Below, piece after piece: positions 8,728-18,102 of a stretch of 64,000 nucleotides of DNA (position 1 is its first letter; every line of letters starts with the position of its first letter). The stretch is from positions 806,001 to 870,000 of the forward strand of contig NZ_CP031124.1 of NCBI RefSeq assembly GCF_003339525.1. The letters are read 5' to 3'. The notes below the pieces were generated by a model. It did not search any database. It was not told where the DNA came from and saw only the letters and a list, made by a program, of their open reading frames with translations. The position numbers were made by a program, and so were the translations under genes. The stretch comes from Ephemeroptericola cinctiostellae. Lineage in GTDB: Bacteria; Pseudomonadota; Gammaproteobacteria; Burkholderiales; Burkholderiaceae.

Positions 8728-9738
8728 ATGCCTGTGAATTTAAATAAACGTGCTGTCCGAATGTGTGTGGTGTTGGGTGTCGCTGTGTGCTTATTGGGTC
8801 TGTATGTCCGTTTTGGCATGGGCTCTGCAAATGCCGCGCCCATGAATGTGTGTGAGTTTTCGGATGGCTTGAGTCCCGCACAGAAAAACACATGGGCTGC
8901 TAAGGTGGCGTGTGAAGAACATGCGCTGTGGCACCAACCGTACATCAATGGTGAAGGGCATTTGATCCAAACAGGGGTGATGGAGGCTGAGAACGATGCT
9001 TTGACCGATGGTACGGCGGCATGGCGTCGGGTTGAGCGGTATTGGCGGCAAGGTGCTGGGATTGAAGGTTTATACCGCATCACGGATCTGCCTGATGTTT
9101 CAACCGCTTCGGATTCAAGGGCGACGACCATTGATGCGATCATTCGCAGTCGCATTGTTGACACCCCGTGGTCGGGTACGTTCATGGCATATGTCATGAG
9201 ACAGGCGGGCATGGGGTCATCGGAGTTTGCTTTTGAGGATGGGCACATTCGTTACATCAAACCTGCGTTTGTATCGGACGATGGTTCTGACTACGCTTAT
9301 CGCGCTAAAGACCCTTTGAATACACGCATTGAGCAAGGTGATGTGCTGTGCTATGTGCGCGATTCACGGCGCGTGTATGGTGTGGCGGGGTTTTTTACGT
9401 GGTTGTCAGAGCATGCACACGATGCGGCATCGTTGAAAATGCACTGTGACATTGTGGTCAGTGTGAACGGGCAAAAAGCCTATGCGATTGGTGGCAATGT
9501 GATACAGGCCGTGACCATGCGCCAGTTGACGTTGACGCCACGTGGTTTTTTGTCGAAAAAACACCTCTTGCCTGTGAGTGTGCCGATGTCGCCTCCTGAG
9601 GGCGTCCATTCTACGCTGGACTCGGAGGCGCAATGTTCACCGCTGAATGGAAAGGGCTGCGACATGAACCGTAAAGATTGGGTGGTGGTGTTGAAATATC
9701 GAATGCCTGCAACCATTAGATCTTCAAACAGACCCTGA
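8728..9738 (+). CDS. DUF2272 domain-containing exported protein
   Basis: A 336-residue protein with an N-terminal hydrophobic signal or anchor (about residues 10-35, ending NAAP). The middle contains WSGTFMAYVMRQAG, FEDGHIRYIKP, GDVLCYVR, CDIVVSVNGQKAYAIGGNVIQAVTMRQL. This spaced pattern of Cys/Trp-Ser, His and Asp-Ile-Val resembles DUF2272, which I understand to be related to NlpC/P60- or CHAP-like amidase folds, so a cell-wall or exported hydrolase role is possible but unproven. The start has only a G-rich pentamer three bases upstream as ribosome binding site. The 200 bases after the stop hold no gene that I can support. Confidence 0.7.
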   Translation: MPVNLNKRAVRMCVVLGVAVCLLGLYVRFGMGSANAAPMNVCEFSDGLSPAQKNTWAAKVACEEHALWHQPYINGEGHLIQTGVMEAENDALTDGTAAWRRVERYWRQGAGIEGLYRITDLPDVSTASDSRATTIDAIIRSRIVDTPWSGTFMAYVMRQAGMGSSEFAFEDGHIRYIKPAFVSDDGSDYAYRAKDPLNTRIEQGDVLCYVRDSRRVYGVAGFFTWLSEHAHDAASLKMHCDIVVSVNGQKAYAIGGNVIQAVTMRQLTLTPRGFLSKKHLLPVSVPMSPPEGVHSTLDSEAQCSPLNGKGCDMNRKDWVVVLKYRMPATIRSSNRP

Positions 9739-9941
9739 AACAGGGTTGGATAGCGGCCTGTGTCTATTGAATGAAGATGTGTGTGAAGGTGCGTGGTCTC
9801 GTTGACACGCTCTGCGGAGGAATGCGTATGGTTGCTTGCAAACTTTCAACTGTTTACTTTCAGCTGTTTATGAAGTTGAGTTTGAAAGTGTTTATACGTA
9901 TTTCGCCGCAGGGCGTGGGAACGAGTTCTGTGAATCGCCCA

Positions 9942-10979
9942 TCATGCAGTTTGAGCACTTCTTGCATGCTGAGAGTGGGGTTGATCTGAAGGCTGATGCC
10001 ATTGAACAAATGCTTCGCTGCATTGCCGCCATGAAAATTGCTCGGCATGCGCGCGTGCCGTATCACGAGGGATGTTGAGTGCTTGGAGGCAGGCGATGCG
10101 CAGGTCGTTGTGCATGACCCCCGCTTTGGATGATCCCAATACATCAATGGGCCCTGTGACGGGAAATGCAGCCACTGGCGTGCCACAGGCGAGGGCTTCG
10201 AGTAAAACCAAGCCAAAAGTGTCGGTCAGGCTTGGAAACACAAAAACATCGGCGGAGGAGTAAACTTGTGCCAGCTCATCTTGGCTCAGTACACCCAGAT
10301 AATGTGCATTCGGGTGGCTCGCTTTTAAACCTGCCAAAGCAGGGCCTTCGCCCACCACCCACTTGCTGCCAGGTAAGTCGAGTGATAAAAAAGCCTCAAT
10401 GTTTTTTTCAATGGCAACGCGCCCAACATAAAGAAAAATGGGCTCTTCAGTGCTCAAGCGTTGTTCAATGCGAGGATAAAAGATGTTTGTGTCGACGCCA
10501 CGTGACCACATCCGCACATTTTTAAAACCATAGGATTCCAAATCATCGATGACCACCTGCGTGGGGGCGAGCATGTGCTGTGCGGGCTCATGAAACCAAC
10601 GTAAAAAACGGTATGTCCATGACAGCGGTACCGCGAATCGGGCACGAACATACTCGGGGAAGCGCGTGTGGTACGCCGTGGTGAATGGGATGTCGTGTCG
10701 CATCGCATGACGTCGTGCGGCCATGCCCAATGGGCCTTCGGTGGCGATGTGCAATGCATCGGGGCGCTCATCGTCGATGATGCGCGCCACTTTTTTATTG
10801 GGGAACAAGGACAACCGAATTTCTGGATAGGTTGGACAAGCCACGGTCTTGAATTGTAAAGGTGTGAGCATCACCACTTCGTGCCCCATATCGATCAGTT
10901 CTTGGTTGGTGGCTTGGATGGTGCGCACAACGCCGTTGACTTGAGGCGCCCATGCGTCGGTGACCGTCATGATTTTCAT
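9942..10979 (-). CDS. GT4-family glycosyltransferase
   Basis: A 345-residue GT-B fold glycosyltransferase. N-terminal MKIMTVTDAWAPQVNGVVRT is the typical acceptor-domain opening. The C-terminal donor domain carries FLYVGRVAIEKNIEAFL, GEGPALAGLK and VFPSLTDTFGLVLLEALACGTPVAAFPV, the retaining GT4 EX7E-type signature. The start at 10979 is chosen over a 40-residue upstream extension because AGGATCTCG precedes it and it gives the family N-terminus. It begins seven bases after the LpxH-like gene, so the two are one operon. Families with this look transfer hexoses to lipids or mannosyl acceptors; the pairing suggests a lipid-linked substrate. Confidence 0.87.
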   Translation of the reverse strand: MKIMTVTDAWAPQVNGVVRTIQATNQELIDMGHEVVMLTPLQFKTVACPTYPEIRLSLFPNKKVARIIDDERPDALHIATEGPLGMAARRHAMRHDIPFTTAYHTRFPEYVRARFAVPLSWTYRFLRWFHEPAQHMLAPTQVVIDDLESYGFKNVRMWSRGVDTNIFYPRIEQRLSTEEPIFLYVGRVAIEKNIEAFLSLDLPGSKWVVGEGPALAGLKASHPNAHYLGVLSQDELAQVYSSADVFVFPSLTDTFGLVLLEALACGTPVAAFPVTGPIDVLGSSKAGVMHNDLRIACLQALNIPRDTARAHAEQFSWRQCSEAFVQWHQPSDQPHSQHARSAQTA

Positions 10980-10986
10980 CGAGATC

Positions 10987-11907
10987 CTAGTGGTGGTTTG
11001 GGTATGGCAACACGTCCACAATGGGCTCATGCTCATGGTATGTACTGGCAGGCATGGGGATGGTGGTGCGAGAGGTTTGTTTTGCGCGAAGGAGGGCATC
11101 GTTCATTTTGCGTTTGGCGATTTGCTCTGTTTTACCCCATTCAATGATGGACAGCTTGCCGTTAAAATCTTCGGCAATCGCAGTTAAACTTTCCACCCAA
11201 TCGCCTGAGTTCAAATAAGTGACGTTCCCGATTTGGCGGATTTGTGCGCGATGAATGTGCCCACACAGCACCGCGTCGCAACCACGGCGTTCTGCTTCGG
11301 TGGCCACTGCATGTTCAAAATCGTCGATGTAACTGACAGCATTCTTGACTTTGCTTTTTAAGTACTGTGACAACGACCAATAGTCAAAGCCCATGCGGGC
11401 ACGCCAGTTGTTGAGCCAGCGGTTGACTTTTAGAGCGAGCATGTACAGCTCATCTCCCAAGCGTGCCAACCATTTCATGTTTTGCACCACACCATCGAAT
11501 AAATCGCCATGCAGCACCCAAATGCGTTTGCCATCGGCGGTGACATGCATGGCCTCATCGACAATCTCTATGCCACCGACCCCCAAAAAAGGAGAGTGAC
11601 GCAAATAGCTGCGGATGAACTCATCGTGGTTGCCTGGGATGTAAATGATGCGCGTGCCTTTGCGCGCTTTGCGCAACAGTTTTTGAATCACATCGTTGTG
11701 GGTTTGTGGCCAGTACCAGCGCTTACGCAGTTGCCAGCCATCAATGATGTCGCCCACCAAATAAATGGTTTCGGCATCGTGGTGTTTGAGGAAGTCGAGC
11801 AAGGCTTGAGCGCTGCAGTCTTTGGTGCCCAAATGCACGTCAGAAATCCACAATGTGCGCTGTTGACATGCGGCGGTATCGTTGTGAATGTGGCTTTGTT
11901 CTGACAT
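10987..11907 (-). CDS. LpxH-like calcineurin-type metallophosphoesterase
   Basis: A 306-residue metallophosphoesterase of the UDP-2,3-diacylglucosamine diphosphatase (LpxH-like, COG2908) group. All metal-binding blocks are visible: SDVHLG, VGDIIDGW, PGNHDEF, LHGDLFDG and CGHIHRA. It is longer than canonical LpxH (about 240 residues) and couples to a GT4 glycosyltransferase, so it may be the LpxH2-type paralog rather than the lipid A enzyme. The start ATG follows an AGGAGG ribosome binding site. Confidence 0.85.
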   Translation of the reverse strand: MSEQSHIHNDTAACQQRTLWISDVHLGTKDCSAQALLDFLKHHDAETIYLVGDIIDGWQLRKRWYWPQTHNDVIQKLLRKARKGTRIIYIPGNHDEFIRSYLRHSPFLGVGGIEIVDEAMHVTADGKRIWVLHGDLFDGVVQNMKWLARLGDELYMLALKVNRWLNNWRARMGFDYWSLSQYLKSKVKNAVSYIDDFEHAVATEAERRGCDAVLCGHIHRAQIRQIGNVTYLNSGDWVESLTAIAEDFNGKLSIIEWGKTEQIAKRKMNDALLRAKQTSRTTIPMPASTYHEHEPIVDVLPYPNHH

Positions 11908-11994
11908 GGCGTCCTCCTTGATTGAGACAATGCCATCATAGAAGGGAGATGTGACCGCGCTGTGACAGTGTCATGAATGTTGTATGACGGGTCT

Positions 11995-12031
11995 TAAAAA
12001 AGCACATCCCAGTAGTGAATACTGGGGTGTG
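11995..12031 (-). terminator. Intrinsic terminator after puuB
   Basis: Read on the minus strand, a stem of about twelve base pairs (CACACCCCAGTA / TACTGGGATGTG with one mismatch) and a five-base loop is followed by CTTTTTT. It closes the puuB transcript about 65 bases after the stop. Confidence 0.8.
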
Positions 12032-12096
12032 GGATCGGTTAAACAAACGGCAACGGTTTGGTTGGACAGCGTATTTACACTTTCTTTGGTTGTGGA

Positions 12097-13383
12097 TTAG
12101 ATGCCGAATTTATCGCGCAAACTATAATAAGCCGCTCCCACCGCTGTGAAGGGCACGCGCATGAGGCGACCGCCTGGGAACGGATAGTGTGGCAATTGCG
12201 CAAAGGCATTAAAACGTTCACGTTGACCCATGATGGCTTCTGACAAGACTTTGCCCGCGAGGTGGGTGTACGTGATGCCATGTCCAGAGCAACCTTGCGA
12301 GTAAAAAATATTGTTGTGTTCACCGAGTGTGCCGACTTGTGGGAGGCGTGACAACGTTAAAAGGAAATTACCTGTCCATGCGTAATCGATTTTGACATTT
12401 TGCAGTTGCGGGAATGTTTTTAACATTTTGGGTCGAATGATGGCCTCCACATTTTTTGGGTCACGAGCACCATAGATCACGCCGCCGCCGTAAAGCAAGC
12501 GGTTGTCGCCGGTCAGTCGGTAGTAATCGAGCAGGTAGTTGCAATCTTCGATGCAATGGTCATTTGGAATCAGGCTTTTGGCCACGTCAGCGGGTAAGGG
12601 GGCTGTGGTGACCACTTGGCTGCCGCAAGGCATTGACTTTGCAGACAATTCAGGCACAAGATTGCCCAAATAAGCATTGCCTGCAACGACCACTGTACGT
12701 GCGTTAACGCGCCCCAGTTCGGTGATGACGACGGGTTTCGCGCCACGTTCAATGCGAATCACAGGGCTTTGTTCGTAAATGGTGCCCCCCAATGATTCAA
12801 TGGCTGCGGCTTCGCCTAAGGCGAGGTTCAGCGAATGAAAGTGCCCACCTGAATGGTCAATCGAGCCACCGACATACACATCGCTGCCGACGACGTCTGA
12901 CATTTGTTTTTTGTCGAGCATATCCACCGTGTTGTGTCCGTGGCGCGCCCACAACTTGCGTTGGTGCTCAAGGTGGCGCATTTGTTTGGGCGTGAAAGCC
13001 GCAAACACCCCGCCATTTTTCAAGTCGCATTTGATGTCGTATGTGGAGATGCGTTCACGAATGATGCGATTGCCCTCAAAGGCCATTTGACCAAAAACTT
13101 TAGCTGCATCGTGACCCACCTGTCGCTCGATGGCGTCAATGTCACGGCTGAAACTGTTAACGATCTGACCACCATTGCGCCCCGTTGCACCAAATCCGAC
13201 TTTGGCGGCTTCGAGCACGACCACTTTCAGCCCTTGTTCGGCAAGAAATAAACCCGTTGATAAACCCGTGTAACCCGCGCCAATGATGCAGATGTCTGCA
13301 CTGATTTCACCTTGCAGGGCAGGGCGGTTGGGGACGGGGTTCGCGGTGGCGGCGTAATATGTGGGTGCGTAGGGTGTGTTCAT
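12097..13383 (-). CDS. puuB: Gamma-glutamylputrescine oxidoreductase (FAD-dependent)
   Basis: A 428-residue FAD-dependent amine oxidoreductase of the DAO family. The dinucleotide-binding motif GAGYTGLSTGLFLAE lies at about residues 36-50, followed by the GFGATGRNGGQ segment characteristic of PuuB-like enzymes, and a C-terminal YSQGCSGHGITYTHLAGKVL block that contacts FAD. PuuB oxidises gamma-glutamylputrescine to gamma-glutamyl-gamma-aminobutyraldehyde. Length and motifs match E. coli PuuB, and the neighbouring genes encode the enzymes immediately before and after this step, which strengthens the substrate call. Expressed leftward after the aldehyde dehydrogenase gene. Confidence 0.9.
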   Translation of the reverse strand: MNTPYAPTYYAATANPVPNRPALQGEISADICIIGAGYTGLSTGLFLAEQGLKVVVLEAAKVGFGATGRNGGQIVNSFSRDIDAIERQVGHDAAKVFGQMAFEGNRIIRERISTYDIKCDLKNGGVFAAFTPKQMRHLEHQRKLWARHGHNTVDMLDKKQMSDVVGSDVYVGGSIDHSGGHFHSLNLALGEAAAIESLGGTIYEQSPVIRIERGAKPVVITELGRVNARTVVVAGNAYLGNLVPELSAKSMPCGSQVVTTAPLPADVAKSLIPNDHCIEDCNYLLDYYRLTGDNRLLYGGGVIYGARDPKNVEAIIRPKMLKTFPQLQNVKIDYAWTGNFLLTLSRLPQVGTLGEHNNIFYSQGCSGHGITYTHLAGKVLSEAIMGQRERFNAFAQLPHYPFPGGRLMRVPFTAVGAAYYSLRDKFGI

Positions 13384-13424
13384 GGCTTAATAATAATGTA
13401 ATGGTTTGTTGCAAATGGTCGCAT

Positions 13425-13460
13425 GATCCCAAGCACAACCAACAGGGTGGGCTTGGGATC
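13425..13460. repeat. Intercistronic hairpin between puuC and puuB
   Basis: A perfect ten-base inverted repeat GATCCCAAGC / GCTTGGGATC with a sixteen-base loop that can pair further inside. No T-run follows on either strand, so it is not a standard terminator. It could stabilise the puuC mRNA 3' end or act as a processing site within the puuC-puuB transcript. Confidence 0.6.
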
Positions 13461-13474
13461 AATATTAAATGGGC

Positions 13475-14974
13475 TTATGCGTTGTCGATTTTGATCCAAG
13501 TGGTTTTCAATTCGGTGTATTTGTCCAAAGCATGCAAGGACTTGTCACGACCATTGCCTGATTGTTTATAGCCCCCGAATGGGACGGTGATGTCGTCATC
13601 ATTGTACTGATTGACATGAACCGTACCGGCCTTGATGGCGCGTGCCACGCGAAGGGCTTTAGAAACATTGCTGGTCCAAACGGCGGCTTGCAAACCATAA
13701 ATGGTGTCGTTGGCGAGTGCGATGGCTTGGTCTTCAGTGTCAAAGGTCATGGCGGCGAGCACAGGGCCAAAAATTTCTTCACGGACAATCGTCATGTGCG
13801 GTTCGGCCACGAAAATGGTCGGTTCAATGAAGTAACCGCCCGTTTCGATGCGCGTGCGTGAACCACCTGCGATCAATTGTGCCCCTTCATTTTTACCTGA
13901 TTCGATGTACTTCAATACAGAATTCATTTGGATGTCATCGACAATCGCACCCATGCTGGTATCGCCCTCAAGCGGATCGGCGGGGGTGAAGGCCGCCACG
14001 TGTGCCGCAACTTTCGCCATAAATTCGTCTTTGATCGATGCTTCGACGTACAGGCGCGTGGGTGCATTGCAGCTTTCGCCTTGATTGTAGAATACATTGC
14101 CCGCTGCGGCGGCTGCGGCGGCATCCAAATCAGGTGCATCGGCGAAAACAATGTTCGGTGATTTGCCACCCAACTCCATCCATGCACGTTTGAGGTTTGA
14201 TGCCGCTGCTGCTTGCATGATGCGCTGACCCACTGCGGTTGACCCAGTGAATGCGATGCAATCGACATCCATGTGTTCAGCTAAAGCCGCACCAGCTTCA
14301 TGGCCGTAACCGGGTAACACATTGAACACGCCCGCAGGAATGCCTGCTTCTAAGGCCAACTCGGCCAAACGCAAAGCGGTCAAAGGCGATTTTTCAGAAG
14401 GCTTCAAAATCACGCAGTTGCCTGTGGCCAATGCTGGCGCGATTTTCCAGCTGGTCATCAGTAAAGGGTAATTCCATGGCACGATCGCCGCCACCACGCC
14501 GACCGCTTCGCGAGTGATCAACGCGAGTGAGTCACGTGGTGTGGGCGCAACCTCGTCATAAACTTTGTCAATGGCTTCACCGAACCAACGGATCGTGTTT
14601 TGAGCCGCATTCACATCGACAGCCAAGGCATTTGATACGGGTTTACCCATGTCTAACGTTTCAGTGACGGCCAGTTCATGTGCATTTTTAACGATTAAAT
14701 CGGCAAATCTGATCAGGGTTTCTTTGCGTTTTTTGGGTGATAAATGCGCCCAGCGGCCATCTTCAAATGCCGCACGCGCCACTTTCACCGCTGCATCAAC
14801 ATCGGCTTTTTGGCAACGCGCCACATCGGTCAGCTTGCTGCCATCCAAAGGGCTGATGCAATCAAAGGTTGCACCATCTTGTGCTGCCACGCGTGCGCCA
14901 TTGACAAAGGCACGGCCATCAAAGCCTGCGGCTTTCAGCGCGGTGGCTTTTTCTTTCCAATTGATTGAGCTCAT
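13475..14974 (-). CDS. puuC: Aldehyde dehydrogenase, PuuC-like
   Basis: A 499-residue NAD(P)-dependent aldehyde dehydrogenase. IVPWNYPLLMTSWKIAPALATGNCVILKPSE is the cofactor-binding region, FTGSTAVGQRI the glycine loop, MELGGKSPN holds the general-base Glu and NQGESCNAPTRL the nucleophilic Cys near residue 300. Within this cluster it should oxidise gamma-glutamyl-gamma-aminobutyraldehyde to gamma-glutamyl-GABA, the step between PuuB and PuuD; it may also take the 4-aminobutanal made by the SpuC-type transaminase. The family is broad, so the substrate is inferred from context. AGGAACACC precedes the ATG. Confidence 0.9.
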   Translation of the reverse strand: MSSINWKEKATALKAAGFDGRAFVNGARVAAQDGATFDCISPLDGSKLTDVARCQKADVDAAVKVARAAFEDGRWAHLSPKKRKETLIRFADLIVKNAHELAVTETLDMGKPVSNALAVDVNAAQNTIRWFGEAIDKVYDEVAPTPRDSLALITREAVGVVAAIVPWNYPLLMTSWKIAPALATGNCVILKPSEKSPLTALRLAELALEAGIPAGVFNVLPGYGHEAGAALAEHMDVDCIAFTGSTAVGQRIMQAAAASNLKRAWMELGGKSPNIVFADAPDLDAAAAAAAGNVFYNQGESCNAPTRLYVEASIKDEFMAKVAAHVAAFTPADPLEGDTSMGAIVDDIQMNSVLKYIESGKNEGAQLIAGGSRTRIETGGYFIEPTIFVAEPHMTIVREEIFGPVLAAMTFDTEDQAIALANDTIYGLQAAVWTSNVSKALRVARAIKAGTVHVNQYNDDDITVPFGGYKQSGNGRDKSLHALDKYTELKTTWIKIDNA

Positions 14975-15156
14975 GGTGTTCCTCTTGTGTCGTTGTTTTG
15001 AATTGTGTGAATGGGATGATTATAAATGTGAGTGATCGGAAAGGCTATGCAAAGCATGAAGTGGACGTGCGACGAAAATTTAAGTGGTTCTCAAATCATT
15101 CATAATATGTCATTTTTTATGAGCCTGTTGTGGGCAAAACAGTAAAGAGGCACCAC

Positions 15157-15190
15157 AATAAAAAGCGCAAGTCGATTGACTTGCGCTTTT
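15157..15190 (-). terminator. Intrinsic terminator after the ABC transporter operon
   Basis: A perfect thirteen-base-pair stem AAAAGCGCAAGTC / GACTTGCGCTTTT with a four-base loop, flanked by A on the left so that the minus-strand transcript ends in a U-run. It follows potI by about 18 bases. Confidence 0.88.
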
Positions 15191-15207
15191 GAGTCGGATG
15201 TTCAATC

Positions 15208-16032
15208 TTACGTCGCATCGCGATAAGCGGCCGCGATTTCGGCATTGCGTTTCTTTTCACGTTTTTGCATCCAAATACTGCCTGCAATCAGAACGACACT
15301 GACCACAAAAACAATCACCGCACCGAGGGCGTTCAGCACGGGTTTTGCGCCTTGGCGGGCATTGTCGAGGATGACGTTGGGCAACGGTTTGACCCCAGGG
15401 CCATTCAAGAACTGAGAGACCACCACATCATCAAACGAGATGGTGAACACCAGCAAGCCTGCGGAAATGAGCGATTGGGCAATCAGGGGTAAGGTCACCA
15501 AGAAAAATGCATTCAAAGGTTTTGCACCCAAATCCAATGCAGCTTCTTCGTAAGCCATCGGCAACTCAGAAAAGCGTGCTTTGATGACCACCGACGCATA
15601 CGCTGCACCGAGCAGTGTATGACCCAAGATGATCATCAAATAACCGCCCTCCATTTTGAACAGTGACTTGAAGACGAGCAGCAACGATAACCCCAAAACC
15701 ACTTCAGGCATGACCAGAGGCGTGTTGGCCATGCCACTGAACAACGTTTTGCCTGTGAAGCGTCGGTAACGTTGCAGCACGAATGCAATCAATGTGCCAA
15801 TGATGACCGAGAAAATCGCAGAAATCACGGCAATTTTCAGAGAGACAATCAAGCCATCTAGAATCTCTGGGGTTTTGGCCAAAGCCGCATAACTTTCCGT
15901 TGAGAACCCGTTCCAATGGGTCGGGCGACCTTTGTTGAAAGAAAAGGCGATGAGCACGAAAATGGGCAGGTATAAAAACGCATACACCATGACCATCCAT
16001 GAGCGGGCAAACCAGCGATGTTGTTCGTTCAT
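15208..16032 (-). CDS. potI: Putrescine ABC transporter permease (PotI-like)
   Basis: A 274-residue inner-membrane permease with about six transmembrane segments. The binding-protein-dependent transport EAA loop reads EEAALDLGAKPLNAFFLVTLPLI near residues 173-195. LYLPIFVLIAFSFN at the N-terminus and VSQFLNGPGVKPLP are typical of PotC/PotI subunits. It overlaps potH by four bases (ATGA), so the two permease subunits are translationally coupled. It would form the heterodimeric membrane channel with PotH and be driven by PotG. Confidence 0.92.
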   Translation of the reverse strand: MNEQHRWFARSWMVMVYAFLYLPIFVLIAFSFNKGRPTHWNGFSTESYAALAKTPEILDGLIVSLKIAVISAIFSVIIGTLIAFVLQRYRRFTGKTLFSGMANTPLVMPEVVLGLSLLLVFKSLFKMEGGYLMIILGHTLLGAAYASVVIKARFSELPMAYEEAALDLGAKPLNAFFLVTLPLIAQSLISAGLLVFTISFDDVVVSQFLNGPGVKPLPNVILDNARQGAKPVLNALGAVIVFVVSVVLIAGSIWMQKREKKRNAEIAAAYRDAT

Positions 16033-16928
16033 TTGAATTCTCCTGCTTTTTCTTCGTACTTATTGAGAATCATCATCGGGATGATCACCAATAAGATAAT
16101 CGTGATAGCCAATGCCGATGCGAGCGGCCAGTTGGCATTTTGAAAATATTCATCCGCCAGAACGCGACCAATCATTAAGATGTCTGCACCACCGAGCAAT
16201 TGAGGAATCACGTATTCACCAACGCATGGGATGAAGACCAGCATCAAGCCTGCAATGATCCCTGCTTTGGATAATGGTACCGTGATGAGGAAGAACGTTT
16301 TAATCGGTGTTGCCCCCAAATCGGCTGAGGCTTCCCAATAGCGTGGATCCATTTTGGATAAAGTGGAGTAGAGCGGTAAAATCATGAATGGGATGTACAC
16401 GTAGACCATGCCAAACATCATGGAGAAGGGCGTGCCCAGCACATGCAATGGATCGTCAATCAAACCAAACCTTTGCAATAAACCACTGATCGATGTGACC
16501 AAAAAGCCCGAGTCATTGAACAGCACTTTAATCGCATAGACACGGATCAACATGGAAATCCAGAACGGTAACATCACAAACAACAGCAATGTGGGTTGCA
16601 GTTCCTTGCGGGCCCGTGCCATGAAATAGGCAAAGGGATAACCGATGATCAGACACCAAAAAGCCGTTAATGCGGCATAATACAGCGAAGACAGGTAAGC
16701 CGTGCGGTATGTGCCACCGTTGATGATGTCGTTCCAAATGGGAATGAAGTTGTCTTTGAAAAACCAACCATCATGGCGATAGATTTTAAGGAAGCCGCCG
16801 CCATTTTCCATTTCAGAAACGCTGACTTGTCCCAAAAATAAAAAAGGCAACAGCAGCATGACCAGCAGCCAAAAATAGGGCAGGCCGATGACCAGCCATT
16901 TACCCCGCGAAGATTGAGTGAGTTTCAT
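16029..16928 (-). CDS. potH: Putrescine ABC transporter permease (PotH-like)
   Basis: A 299-residue permease of the PotB/PotH type with six predicted membrane segments. It has a large periplasmic loop after the first segment (SVSEMENGGGFLKIYRH...), the YVYIPFMILPLYSTL segment and the EAA loop WEASADLGATPIKTFFLITVPLS. The ATG at 16928 is chosen because AAGGAG lies about seven bases upstream and the protein then starts MKLTQSSRGKW; the in-frame extension further upstream overlaps potG and has no membrane-protein character. It begins ten bases after potG. Confidence 0.92.
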   Translation of the reverse strand: MKLTQSSRGKWLVIGLPYFWLLVMLLLPFLFLGQVSVSEMENGGGFLKIYRHDGWFFKDNFIPIWNDIINGGTYRTAYLSSLYYAALTAFWCLIIGYPFAYFMARARKELQPTLLLFVMLPFWISMLIRVYAIKVLFNDSGFLVTSISGLLQRFGLIDDPLHVLGTPFSMMFGMVYVYIPFMILPLYSTLSKMDPRYWEASADLGATPIKTFFLITVPLSKAGIIAGLMLVFIPCVGEYVIPQLLGGADILMIGRVLADEYFQNANWPLASALAITIILLVIIPMMILNKYEEKAGEFK

Positions 16929-16938
16929 GGTGCGCTCC

Positions 16939-18066
16939 TTATTGATACGATGGCGCGATGGGGACGATGGCGTCCGAATTCCATGAGACGTAAACGGGAT
17001 CTTCCCAAGTGAGTTTCTCGCCGCTGTAACGTTCGGTGTTGGCGGCTTGAACCTTGATGATGGTGCCCGTGTTGTCCAGTTTGACGTGATACAAGGTGTC
17101 TGAGCCGTAGTATGCAATTTCTTTAATCACGCCATGGCATTGGTTGCCCCGTTGGTTGGGGGCATCACGTGAAATTTCCATTTTTTCTGGGCGAATGGCA
17201 ATGGTCACTTTTGTGCCCACTTCGCCCACAATGGCGTGGTCGATGACGTGTAAGGCGTCGGTGGTTTGCACCTCTGCCAACTCCAATGTGTCGACAATGA
17301 TTTCACCGTCCGAGAATAAATTGACATTGCCGATGAAGTCAGCAACGAATTCGGTTTGCGGTGTTTCATAAATTTCTCGCGGTGAGCCCACTTGTAAAAA
17401 GCGACCTTCGGACATGACGGCGATGCGACTGGCCATGGTCATGGCTTCTTCTTGATCGTGGGTGACCATCACACAGGTCACGCCCACTTTTTCAATGATG
17501 TTGACAAGCTCAAGTTGAGTGGCTTCGCGTAATTTTTTGTCCAAAGCGCCGAGTGGCTCATCGAGCAATAATAATTTGGGTTCTTTGGCCAAGCTGCGTG
17601 CCAAGGCGACGCGTTGTTGTTGACCACCCGACAATTGGTGTGGTTTTCGTTTGGCGTATTTGGTCAATTGCGTGAGTTTGAGCATGCGCTCCACTTTGTC
17701 GGCCACCACATCTTTGGCCAAACCATCGCGGCGCAAGCCAAAAGCGATGTTGTCCCAAACCGATAAGTGAGGGAATAGGGCGTACGATTGAAACATCATG
17801 TTGATGGGGCGCTCGTACGGTGGAACTTGAGAGATATCTTGACCCGCAAGCAAAATGCGGCCTGATGTCGGGGTTTCAAAACCGGCCAACATGCGCAATA
17901 AAGTGGATTTGCCACAGCCAGAGCTGCCGAGCAATGCAAAAATATCGCCTTGACCGATGTCGATGGACACCTTATTGACTGCGACGTGATCGCCAAATTT
18001 TTTTTCTAAATTTTCAATGCTTAAAAAGGCCGCATTGGATGGGCTGGGATTGGTGTGGGCAGTCAT
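16939..18066 (-). CDS. potG: Putrescine ABC transporter ATP-binding protein (PotG-like)
   Basis: A 375-residue ABC ATPase. Walker A is LLGSSGCGKSTLLR, the Q-loop is MMFQSYALFPH, the signature is QLSGGQQQRVALARSL, Walker B is LLLLDEPLGALD and the switch His is in MVTHDQEEA. A C-terminal TOBE-like domain (about 290-375) is as in PotA/PotG. The start at 18066 follows GAGGAGA and gives MTAHTNPSPS, matching the expected length of about 377 residues. It energises uptake through PotH/PotI. A partial terminator lies between potF and this gene and probably lowers its expression relative to the binding protein. Confidence 0.94.
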   Translation of the reverse strand: MTAHTNPSPSNAAFLSIENLEKKFGDHVAVNKVSIDIGQGDIFALLGSSGCGKSTLLRMLAGFETPTSGRILLAGQDISQVPPYERPINMMFQSYALFPHLSVWDNIAFGLRRDGLAKDVVADKVERMLKLTQLTKYAKRKPHQLSGGQQQRVALARSLAKEPKLLLLDEPLGALDKKLREATQLELVNIIEKVGVTCVMVTHDQEEAMTMASRIAVMSEGRFLQVGSPREIYETPQTEFVADFIGNVNLFSDGEIIVDTLELAEVQTTDALHVIDHAIVGEVGTKVTIAIRPEKMEISRDAPNQRGNQCHGVIKEIAYYGSDTLYHVKLDNTGTIIKVQAANTERYSGEKLTWEDPVYVSWNSDAIVPIAPSYQ

Positions 18067-18102
18067 GCTGTTCTCCTCATGTGATGCGCGGGAAGTGTGT
18101 GA

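Noticed and set aside
9860..10216. A minus-strand frame overlapping the end of the GT4 gene, possibly a frameshifted C-terminus
   Set aside because: The GT4 protein already has a complete C-terminal helix region of normal length; the overlapping frame shows no family motif.
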